Positions 34,305-50,274 of a stretch of DNA of 64,000 nucleotides are shown piece after piece. Where the stretch lies: positions 196,053 through 260,052 of the forward strand of contig JAPMOS010000052.1 of the NCBI GenBank assembly GCA_027972325.1, written 5' to 3'. The notes below the pieces were generated by a model. The model was not told the origin of the DNA. It was given only the letters and a program-made list of their open reading frames with translations, and did no database searches. Numbering within the stretch: the first letter of the stretch is position 1; every line of letters begins with the position of its first letter. This DNA is from Paratrimastix pyriformis. Taxonomy: Eukaryota; Preaxostyla; Paratrimastigidae. The position numbers and the translations under genes were made by a program.

Positions 34305-34808
34305 CGGTAGAGATAGTCTATGTATCCTGTCGCTACCCGCATATGCAGGCAAACGGAGCAGGGGGGTCACAAAAGGACGAATGCGGGACAGGATCAACTG
34401 GAGTTGGCACCATCTGGCCTCGAGAGCGGATGAGGGAAGCGTTTGGCGTGCCAGGGCATGAGCGGCCTGACCGATAAAACAAGGCCGGCTTTGCCCACGT
34501 GACACCGGACGACTGCACACCGATGAGGCAGGGCCACGGTGCCGGCGGCTCGTCGCTGGAAAGAGTGCCCGAAGACGACCGCGGCGATCGGTGGACATAC
34601 GGGAGCTTGAGGGGACACGGCCGGGCGTGGCGGGGCAGTAATTCTCGGGGGGTCGTCTGGGAAGCGGGAAGAAAAACGTCATTTTGTTTTTCCGAGAATT
34701 TTCCGTTTGTACATTTTCGTTCGCCTCCCCAAGACTGCAGCAACGCCGGCGGGCGCACGATTTTTTGGCGCAATCCGCTATCTCTGTCTCTCTTTGACCC
34801 TTTTCGGG

Positions 34809-41399
<6,591 letters not shown>

Positions 41400-41781
41400 G
41401 AAATTCTCCTCCTGCAAGCAGCCTTCGCGGTTCGGGTATGGTACTTGCGCTGTTTACCCAAAACGTTGCCCCCCCCCCCCCCCCACCCCCCTCCCCCCCC
41501 ACGGGACTGATTTCCACAAACCAGAACCGTCGATGGCCGATCGCGGCCCAGCTCCTTAAATCGTCCCAGTTCCCCGGTTTTGACTCCATCAATCTTTGGG
41601 CACCTAACGGTCCAACACCCTGTTCTATCCAAACCTTGAAAAAGCCCGCTGCAGGGCTATAGAGAGTGCAGTCGGATACCGGACGCGCGCCGGCCCCGGT
41701 AAGTGGCGCGAAATCCGGCCGGGGCGCAGTCGTGCACGCACCCAACCGAGGGAACCCCCGGGCTGGGCAGCGGGCTGGTGA

Positions 41782-41835
41782 CAAAGTGCCCGTCCGGCCT
41801 CGGATGGGCACGGATGGTCCCGGACGGGCACTTTG
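41782..41835. repeat. Perfect 16-bp inverted repeat
   Basis: CAAAGTGCCCGTCCGG and its exact reverse complement CCGGACGGGCACTTTG, separated by 22 bases. A transcript would form a strong GC-rich hairpin. It lies ~390 bases after the kinase stop. Confidence 0.85.
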
Positions 41836-41920
41836 GGCGCGCTCCAACTGTGCATCGGGCTGCGGGAGTGCATCCTCACTGAATTGAATCCCCACGCCTG
41901 CCAAAGATGAGTGCCCTCTG

Positions 41921-42020
41921 CCCGTCGATGCCCGTCGATGCCCGTCGATGCCCGTCGATGCCCGTCGATGCCCGTCGATGCCCGTCGATGCCCGTCGATG
42001 CCCGTCGATGCCCGTCGATG
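41921..42020. repeat. 10-bp minisatellite
   Basis: Ten exact tandem copies of CCCGTCGATG followed by a partial unit. Confidence 0.95.
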
Positions 42021-42333
42021 CCCGTCCTTGTAACGCGTATGGGTGGGCGGTTGGTTCTGGGCCCGAGGTCGCGTTGACCTTTTCGCATTCAAATCTTCTC
42101 CGGTTGTTTCCGGGTTATTGGCCGAACTTCTTCTTTTTGCTCCTGGTTTATTATGTGTGAACGGGGCCAATACACCCTGTTCCAAAAACATGGGGACCAC
42201 TTTCCTCATCACGTCATTCCCGCACGGAGGGTCATTCAAGCCCCATTTTTCGGATGCGCATTGCCCAACGAGAGCTGTGTGCCAGGGATGGGGTATGTGT
42301 CCCACATCGCCGGACCGCCCACAGTCGGTCAGG

Positions 42334-43137
<804 letters not shown>

Positions 43138-43210
43138 GGTCGGTCTAGTACAGGCGGTAGCACGTCAGGTACTAGAACAGAAGGTCGGCGGTTCAATTCC
43201 CGCTTCTGAC
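43138..43210 (+). tRNA. tRNA-like sequence, probably a tRNA pseudogene
   Basis: A 73-base segment with a match to the polymerase III A box (TAGTACAGGCG) and B box (GGTTCAATTCC). The ends pair as an acceptor stem over the first five positions (GTCGG with CTGAC, one G-U). The D stem has three of four pairs. The anticodon stem has three of five, and the T stem is short by one G, so pairing is poor. The anticodon loop would read TACTAGA with A instead of U at position 33. It therefore looks like a degenerate tRNA or a tRNA-derived sequence. It directly abuts the truncated LINE. Confidence 0.35.
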
Positions 43211-43440
43211 GAGGTTAAAAAGCCTGAAGGCTTCCCCGGGACCTATGGCCGGTCTTTCCGCTCTTGCCGAAAAAGACGGACCATCCGCGTTGGAAAAAAC
43301 TTGGGATTAGACCCCCAAGACGTAAGGTTCGATGTCGGACAGCTCGAATCGATACGGGTAGTACGGTCGCTGATGTTCCGGTGGCGGGGCTCCCCTAGAT
43401 CGAGATTGTGATGGGGACTCTGCAGTGACCTCTGTCGACA
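43211..43440. other. Unassigned sequence between the tRNA-like segment and the mobile element
   Basis: Moderate GC, no ORF with recognisable content, no repeat seen. Bases 43430-43440 (TCTGTCGACACG) border the shared end of the methyltransferase-integrase element. Confidence 0.3.
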
Positions 43441-43741
43441 CGTGTTTCCGGTTTTGTATGGACGGGGCGTCGACAAGAACCCAGAGTGCACAGGGCGTTC
43501 ATGAACGGGGGTGAGCGAGAGCCTGTTTTGGGGATCCTCTGGGAGAAAACTGGTAATGCACGCAGCCCCCCCCCCCCCCCCCCCCCAGCCCGATTGTGCC
43601 GTTGATGGCATCCGGCCCCCTCCAACGATTTCACCCCCCACCTCGAGCATTCGTATAAGATCATTTTTGTTTTTGCAGAAAACCGGACCGGAAAACTGCG
43701 GGACGGGGGGCGGTGGAGGGGATGGTGGGGTTGGGGGTGTT

Positions 43742-45367
43742 TTATTCTGGGGGCGCGTGACGCCGGCGATCAACGACAGGCACCAGAGCGCCTCCCGCAG
43801 CAGGGAGCGGGGCATCGAAGGTGGCATCGTAAGGCCGCAGCTTGTTGCGCCCGTAGACCTTGGGAATGCCCGGCTTGACCCGATCCTCAAACTCGATGAC
43901 GTAGGTGCCGTTACGCATGCGTTCCGCCACCCTCCCGGACCAGCAGAACCTGCCAATGCCGGGCCGGCGCCATTTGGCAGGCGGGGCGACCATGACGCGA
44001 GTCCCCTCCTCGATGGTCTCTTGGTCCTTGTTGCGGCGCCGCTCAATGTAGCCGTACTCGCGGTGCCGGTAGAACGCCACGGCCTCCTTGATTTGGCGCA
44101 CCTCCGCGGCCGTCAGGTTGGCGAACTTGTCCGGCAGCTGGGCCATGTCGCCCAGTTGTTCGTACTCGGGGAGGTAGAGCGCCATCATCACAACCGGGCG
44201 TTGCTGGAAGACCGAAGAAACCGTGGCCGTGTTGTACAGGTGCACGGCGGGCTGCAGGAAGGGTTGCCACGGCAGCTCGCGGTTGGTGGCCGGCACGATC
44301 CGCATCTTCATCACCCGGTTCTTGATCTTCTTGACGGCGTTCTCGGCCTTCCCATGAGACTGGGGGTAGTACGGCCTCGACCGGTGGTGCTCCATGTGGA
44401 CCCCGGGCAGCAGGTTCTTGTTCCTGAGCGGGTTGATGACTGTGAAGAGCAAATCCGAAACGCACAGGACAGACGCGATCCACTCGGCCACGCGCTGGAC
44501 TCGGTCCCATTGTCGGTCACGATCCGGGTGGGGAGCAGATTGGGCTCGTCGCTGGTGAACACACGACTGAGAAGGTCGGTCACCTCCTCCCCGGTGGCCT
44601 TCGTCTCCCGTGTCGCGGCAGCCCACATGTAGCTCGTGAAGTGGTCCACCAGAACGCAGAACGCGCGAGGCGGCTGGCAGCTCATCTCGAAGCCGCCGCA
44701 GTCGAGCTCGACCACCTCGAGGGGCCGGTTGACCACCAAGGCGTGGTACTTGGGATGCTCGTACGTGGGCCGGACGCTCTGGCACTGGCCACACGTCCCG
44801 ATGATGTCCCGCGCAAGCTGATCCACGCCATGGATGTAGAAGAGGCCCTTCGAGTAGGCAATCAGGGCATCTCGGTTGAGGTGCCCCTGCTGGACATGCA
44901 AGCGCCGCAGCAAGCGCACACGGCGGGCAAGCGGGTAGATCACGGGCACCCAGATGGGCCGATCGCGGATCTCGTGGTCGAATCGGAGCCGCTGCAGAAC
45001 TCCCCGCTCGACGCGGTACAACCCTTCATTGGCGTGTTTTAGACAGTTCGACCGGTAACTGCGTGATCCTTCCCGAACTGGAAAAATGAGACAAAGGGGG
45101 GGCATTGATCATGTGAAAAACCAAAAACAGACGTTCCACCCCGGTAAGGATCAGGTGGATCCCCCGCGCCGTCCGGTCGTAGCTTCCCCAATCAGCGTCT
45201 GCGACATCAACCACGACGTCAATCTCGGCGGCTTCTGCGGGGTCCAGGTCTCCAAGGGCTGGCTCTTCGGCCTCCTCATGTGCCGCCTCGTCACCATCAC
45301 CACCTCCGAAAAATATCTCCTCCTCAGGAAGCGGTGGAGGGAGGTCGTCAACTTCGATTGGCTCCAT
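43742..45367 (-). CDS. Gypsy/Ginger-type DDE integrase, copy 2
   Basis: Same protein as at 6375-8017 and almost identical from the zinc domain to the C-terminus. Exon 1 (MEPIEVDDLPPPLPEEEIFF, ATG at 45367) stays in frame through TARGIHLILTGVE to the GTCTG donor, because the G-run that is short in copy 1 has the extra G here. The frame change after TDNGTE (about 44500) is shared with copy 1. If that point is a short intron (GTCTGT...TTCACAG), this gene is intact; if it is a deletion, both copies are dead. The HHCC domain, D, D and E residues and basic C-terminus are as described for copy 1. The gene is followed by the element's 3' tail. Confidence 0.7.
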
Positions 45368-45591
45368 ATCAGAGGCGCCACAGGAGTGGCTATCACCCTG
45401 GTCATGCAGCCCGTCCAGCGAGCACTACTCCCGGTCCCGGTCCCGGTCCCGGTCCCCCTCCGAATCCCGATCCCGCGCCCAACCCCGGTGGCTTGTTGTT
45501 CAATCGAGGCAATTTCTCGATGTATCGTGTTTCTTAGAAAAAAACAAACCAAAAAAAAAATCAGGATCGAAAAGAGGGATTGTATTACAAG

Positions 45592-46460
45592 TTACGGCAA
45601 GTCCTCGATTTCCTCGGGCTGAAGGTCCTCGCCCAAAGCATCCGGACTGAGCGGGTCCAGCAGCGGGTTGAGCTCGTCGGAAGGAGGAAGCCGTTGATAA
45701 GGCTCATCATCGGGAGCGGGGATCAGGGGGCCCTCTTGGTCATCTTGAAGCTCGGTGGCCTGCTCTTGTTGTTGTTGCTCGGCGGTGGTGGTCTGCTCGG
45801 CGGCCTGCTCTTCTTGTAGAGCCGGGGCAGGTTCTTCTTGAGGGGGGAGCAGAGGAAGATGCAGGTCCCATCCGTCGACAGGGGGTGCAACGACGTCGCA
45901 AAGCTCCGTCTCGTGGGCTTCGAGGGGCAGGTCTGCTTCGTCCTGCCGGTGCACCAGCACCGGAGGCACGTGGCCGATCATGAGGCTCTCCACTGCAGGC
46001 GCCCGGTCAATTAGATCAACGCGCGTTCCGGTGGCCTCTGCCGCCAAGAGAGCTGGCCCACAGCCGCAGAAGCAGTCCAACACAGGGCCCGGCCCTCCGT
46101 AGCGGCGGAAGAGGTAGACGTAAAGATCGGCCGGCTTGGCGAAGCGGGCCTGCCCCGCCTGGTGCCGCGGGTTGGCTCGGGCGTTCATCTCGGCCAACTT
46201 CGCACTCGGAGAAGGGCACAGTACATCCCAGCGCCAGTTGACGGGCCGCTCGTGGCCTCGCTGGAAAACCTCGATGGGCAGCTCCACCTCCTCAGGGCGG
46301 GGGGCTCCCGGTGAGAGCGACGGCCGGGGGGTGGCCTCCTCGAGGTAATCTGCGCGAAGAAGTGATGAAGAAGGACAAGTTAAAAACCAATTGTCTCGTG
46401 AAGGGAATGAATCACGGACTTCCCCAGATGGCACGAATTCGGTGATCGCTCACGAAATTG
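45592..46460 (-). pseudogene. Methyltransferase copy 2, exon 3 (motifs X and I)
   Basis: Carries KPADLYVYLFRRYG, VLDCFCGCGPALLAAEATG and the acidic tail to the stop at 45592. Compared with copy 1 it lacks a short TNAVYLR segment near 46170 and has a few substitutions. The gene is broken upstream by the gag-only insertion, which lies within the preceding exon/intron segment, so no complete enzyme can be made from this copy. Confidence 0.7.
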
Positions 46461-46517
46461 TCTCCCGGGGTTCTAGCCGATCAGCACATTCAAATTGCGT
46501 GCTCTGTTCCCTCGTGC

Positions 46518-47494
46518 ATGCATATTGCCGAGGAGAATCATCTTCGTGACTTTCAAGTTCATTTTCTAAAAGAGCACGCACAATGTGGCAAGCGCGAAGT
46601 GTTTCTTGAATTTTTCAATCGCGCTGAGGAAGATGATCTGGTCTTCCACGACCTTGACCACATTTCTACTTTCAAGAATTCGATGCTGGATGAATTTTGC
46701 AAACTCTTTGGGCATTTGGGTTTCTCTTCTGGAGCGCTTCCTTCGAGTACCTTGTTGAAGGGCATCATTGAATCGCTGCAGAACGTTTTCCTACGCGTAC
46801 CCATCAACGTGGTGGGGGACCGGGACGTGTCCATTCCCGGTCTCACTCATCATCTGATTCATCGGCGACGAGGTGCAACAAGACTCCCCGTTCCCGCGTC
46901 CGTTCACGCTCACCGAAGCACGCGGATGCAAAGGGGGGTTCGCCTCTCCCCTCGGCCAAGAAGGCTGCGCGCACGGAGGCGACCTCCACACGGAAGTTGC
47001 CTGCCTCCCCGCCTGCCCGGGAGGTGACGCCGCCCTGCCTCCGCCCCCCTGCCGCCTCGGTGCCGGCCCCGGTCCGGTCCAGACTGAGCAGGGAAGCCGC
47101 TCCTGCAGTCCGCCTTGGGTCTCGCCCAGGCGGGATGGAAGGCGATCAAGGGGCCGTTTGCGTGGGCAGCCCCCGCTCCGACCAAGCCGGCTGCGGCCAA
47201 GTCGAGTGTTCTGGCGCCCCCTCCACCACCTCCCCCCACTTCTTGCCCTTCTGCTCCTCCCACTTCTTGCCCTCCTTCACGTCCATCTGCTCCTCCTCTT
47301 CCCTCTGCCTCCCCAATCTCGTGTGCCGATCTTGGCGTCCGTGTGGTGCGTGCCGGGCGTTCTCCTTTTCCAACCCCGGATGGACCGGCGGTGAGAGACT
47401 TCTCGTGGTTGCGCGCGAGCACTGTCTATGTGTGCTACACCCACGCACGATGGTATGTCGGGAGTAAACCTCCCCCGTTCAGGCCTTTTTAAAA
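46518..47494 (+). CDS. Gag-like protein of element E1
   Basis: Begins MHIAEENHLRDFQVHFLKEH with a helical, acidic N-terminal half up to about 46840 (ending near LLKGIIESLQNVFLRVPI), followed by Pro/Ala/Ser-rich sequence that reads in more than one frame, then a C-terminus containing RDFSWLRASTVYVCYTHARW and YVGSKPPPFRPF near 47400-47490. The latter resembles the C-terminus of the E2 product (YRGGRSWWMGSAPPSG). Frame changes or introns in the middle are not resolved. I do not recognise a named domain. It may bind element RNA. Confidence 0.4.
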
Positions 47495-47641
47495 TGTCTT
47501 TTCGTTCTTTTGTTTCATGGATGCGGGGGGTTCTGCGTGTTCTCTCTCTCCTGTCCGCTCCTTCCATTCCATGCGTCTGCTGCCGGTCTTCAGTGGACGA
47601 GTGCGTCGTCCATGTTGGTTGGTGGTTTATCGCATGTTACC

Positions 47642-47655
47642 CCCACTTCGGTGGG
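47642..47655 (+). promoter_or_regulatory. 3'-terminal UUCG hairpin of E1
   Basis: CCCAC-TTCG-GTGGG, five pairs plus a UUCG tetraloop, directly after GCATGTTACC. The stem sequence differs from those in E2 and the LINEs but pairing is kept. Confidence 0.6.
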
Positions 47656-47747
47656 ATGCACCCCCCGTTATGAGCTGATCAATACAGGGGGTGTTGGGCG
47701 GGGGACCCCTTTTGGGGTTTCTCCAAGTATCCAACACAACACACACA

Positions 47748-47946
47748 CTCACGAAATTGAAGCACTCGAGAGCCGGCGTCCATTGCTGGGACAGGTTGGC
47801 CTCGGTATCCATCACGATGATGGTACCATTGGGGGCAATGAACGAGTCGAGGTACTGGGCCAGGGATCCGTAGTCCGGGGTGGGTCTGTCTCGAGGGTCG
47901 TCGGTAATGCCCCAGGGAGCATCCAACACGGCCAAGGTATACAGTG
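47748..47946 (-). pseudogene. Methyltransferase copy 2, exon 2 (motif IV)
   Basis: Minus-strand YTLAVLDAPWGITDD, PDYGSLAQYLDSFIAPNG and QQWTPALECFNFV, the catalytic exon of copy 2. It is cut on its 3' side by E1 and on its 5' side by LINE B at GGTATACAGTG (47936-47946). Confidence 0.75.
47936..47946. repeat. Left target-site duplication of LINE B
   Basis: GGTATACAGTG, repeated exactly at 59909-59919. The uninterrupted site is present in copy 1 (reverse complement, about 5099-5109). Confidence 0.9.
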
Positions 47947-48032
47947 CCCCCGGTCGCATAGACCCTCGAGTTTTGAATTCCTTTGCCCCGTTTTTTTGCG
48001 TCGATTCTCTCGCTGCCTCTTGCTATTTTCCA

Positions 48033-48554
48033 ATGAACAAGACTGAAGAACAATCTGGGATGACGATGGAGCAAATGGAAGAAGCCGGGAAGATTGAGGA
48101 GAAGAAACGGGATGCAGAAGCAGCTGTTGCGCAATCGGAGGCTGCGAGCAAAAAGAGACGTGAGGGTAAGGTCGGTACATTTCGCTTTTGTGGTGGGGTG
48201 AGGGGGGGACCTGCATCGGGTCCTGGCCCTATCAATGTGATCGTGGTCTTACTGGTAGTTTGTTGGATGATGTCTCTTTTGTCGCAGAGAGTCCGTGTTC
48301 CGGTTCGTTTCAAGAAGCCTCTGGACTCGTCCTCGCCCAACTATCGAAACTTGACATTGGCAATGGAGAGGGATGGATTCGCTGAGCCGCTTGTGGAGGG
48401 CTCCTACCCCTCCTTTGAGGTGCTCATCTATGAAGACGATTTAGAGCTATTGGACAAGTTTTGTGGGGTGAAGGGATTGGACATCCTGGACCACCGAATG
48501 GAGGAATTACCTGAGTCGCGCTCAGCCACTACGATTGTTGGGGACTTCTCCCTG
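48033..48554 (+). pseudogene. LINE B ORF1, 5' part
   Basis: MNKTEEQSGMTMEQMEEAGK starts a Glu/Lys coiled coil, then a ~39-residue stretch with the hydrophobic NVIVVLLVVCWMMSLL, then RVRVPVRFKKPLDSSSPN and a folded-looking part to VGDFSL, where the inverted block begins. The hydrophobic stretch is bounded by GTCGGT and TCGCAG and is a multiple of three without stops, so the frame is open with or without it. The continuation (ELLLKAIREANPGCF) lies on the minus strand from 50274. Confidence 0.55.
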
Positions 48555-50274
48555 AGCTCCCATCTGCTGAGTCCAGTATTGGAATTGGATGACTGAAAAA
48601 GAGGGTACACACAGACCAACCCCATTCCAGGAAAGCTCAAAACAATAACCAGGCTGCCCTTGACCAGCCTTAACAGAATCAGCGGCCACATTCCTAAAAG
48701 TTTCTGAAGATGACAAAAAAGAATACCGGAAAGACAGACTCTCTCCCAAAGAACGTGCCGCATCAGCAACATCCCAGAGAAGGATCTTCCATCTGACCAG
48801 ACGGTCAGACAGGCATCTCAGGGGGCCAGATATCTGAAATTCTAAGGATGAGCCGCTGCCAGACGTCCCAACAACCAACAAACCGGTAGTTATTTCCGAC
48901 ACCAGACAGGGCCCACCTCCGAGGCAAAGCACTCTGTCCAGCCGGGAGACTATGATCAAAGCATGATTAGAAACTCTCCATCCATCTTCCTCCATCCACA
49001 GACCAACGAGACATCGGCTAGACATACCACACCAACCTGAGGGCAGCCGCCACCCAATGCAGCCACCACACCAAGCCGGCACACCATCCAACCACAGTTG
49101 GAAAGTAGGGGCGCTCAGCCCACCAGAAAACGCGGGAGAAAACAGCCATCCCAACCCCCGCCAACCCTCCTGATCCCATCTCTCTCCCGTCCACCACCGG
49201 CCCCTTCGCCCCTTCCAGAGGTCTTCCCCCTCTCCGTACCAGCATTCCCAGTTCTCATTACCAGTCTTTATCCAACCCAGACAACCACGCTTCTCGCCCC
49301 TCTCTTTTGGATCAACTACATTTACCCCTTTATTAATTCCCCACCCAATTCCCGTTCCCCTCCTTCTTGTCTGTGATATCTCCACCCACTCCAATTTTAC
49401 CTTCCACCTCTCTCCACCAATTCCACCATCTGTTCCACCCCTCAGTTGCATAATGATTCCCCTCCCCATTCCAACCAAGCCCCCACCCCCTTCTTTCCCT
49501 TTTCCCATATCCCCTCGCCCCCTTTCCCCTCGTTTTTCGGTATTCAATACATCGTGCCCCCAAACAAAACTCGCGATTACACGATCCACCTCTCCAATTG
49601 CTCCCACCCCTTCCATTATTCTCCACCCAGTCCCCTTTCTGCACCCTTTACCAGCTCCCTTCCACTCGTTTTCAGACAGTGCCAACACAGAAGGACAGGG
49701 AGAAATAGGGGGGGGGGGGCCGATGATCACAGCAGCTGCCCACCCCCACGCACCCGTCCACAACCCGCCCAGCTCCTTCACTCACAGCCCGCCCGTATCC
49801 GCAACAACAACAGCCCCCACTTCCTGCCCCCTCCGCGCCATAGCCCGGGCCCTGGGGACCTCGTCGGTCGGGATGCGGAGGACGAAGCCCCCGTCCCACC
49901 GCCCCGAATCCAAATCGCGATCCTTCAGTTTGATTTGGTCCGGGGCGGTGAGACCGCTCGTCGCAAACCACCGCATCACGTCGGCCACCGATCTGCAACC
50001 AGCCGGCCGCAGCACGATGACCGTCTTGCCAGGCACATTCTCGAACTGCTCCGACCGCTCCCCGGCAAAAATCGGCCGGCGACCCGCCACGACCGATGGC
50101 CACACTGGCGGGCCCCTCACCACACATAGCACACGGAACACCTTCATCATAGGGTCTTGCACCTACCAAGAGATGATCATTCCCAACCCCCACCTGACAG
50201 ACCTTGCCATGAACTTGTTTCCCAGTCACAAAGCAGCCAGGATTGGCTTCCCTAATCGCTTTCAGGAGCAACTC
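48555..50274 (-). pseudogene. LINE B inverted block P2: ORF1 middle region
   Basis: Minus strand: LLLKAIREANPGCFVTGKQ, then KTVIVLRPAGCRSVADVMRW and SGRWDGGFVLRIPTDEVP (matching SGRWDGTFCVM in LINE A), then a Gly/Glu-rich stretch and the Trp-rich WECWYGEGEDLWKGRRGRWW to SVIQFQYWTQQMGA at 48.57 kb. Several frame changes occur, and a 10-base G-run lies near 49710. No known domain is recognised. Confidence 0.5.

Larger units (their letters stand above)
43441..46460 (-). mobile_element. Methyltransferase-integrase element, copy 2 (3' part)
   Basis: Minus-strand copy of the unit at 4.6-8.3 kb, containing the tail (43441-43741), the integrase gene and the last methyltransferase exon. Its 5' part is displaced by insertions: the gag-only element at 46461-47747, then LINE B at 47947-59908. 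The remaining pieces are 47748-47946 and 59909-60106. Introns are at the same places as in copy 1. Confidence 0.7.
46461..47747 (+). mobile_element. Gag-only non-autonomous retroelement E1
   Basis: A 1,287-bp insertion in the methyltransferase gene with an exact 12-bp target-site duplication, CTCACGAAATTG, at 46449-46460 and 47748-47759. Copy 1 shows the empty site at about 5285-5296. The 3' end has CATGTTACCC followed by CCCAC-TTCG-GTGGG (47642-47655) and an AC-rich tail (CAACACAACACACACA). It encodes one gag-like product and no RT or endonuclease. The hairpin and tail match the LINE A/B family, which probably supplies the enzymes. Confidence 0.75.

Noticed and set aside
41921-42020. Direct-repeat array as a CRISPR or origin
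   Set aside because: Ten contiguous 10-bp units without spacers; an ordinary minisatellite.
46518-46850. E1 protein as a C2H2 zinc-finger protein (CSVPSCMHI...H...H)
   Set aside because: The Cys/His spacing overlaps the upstream flank and is not kept in E2.
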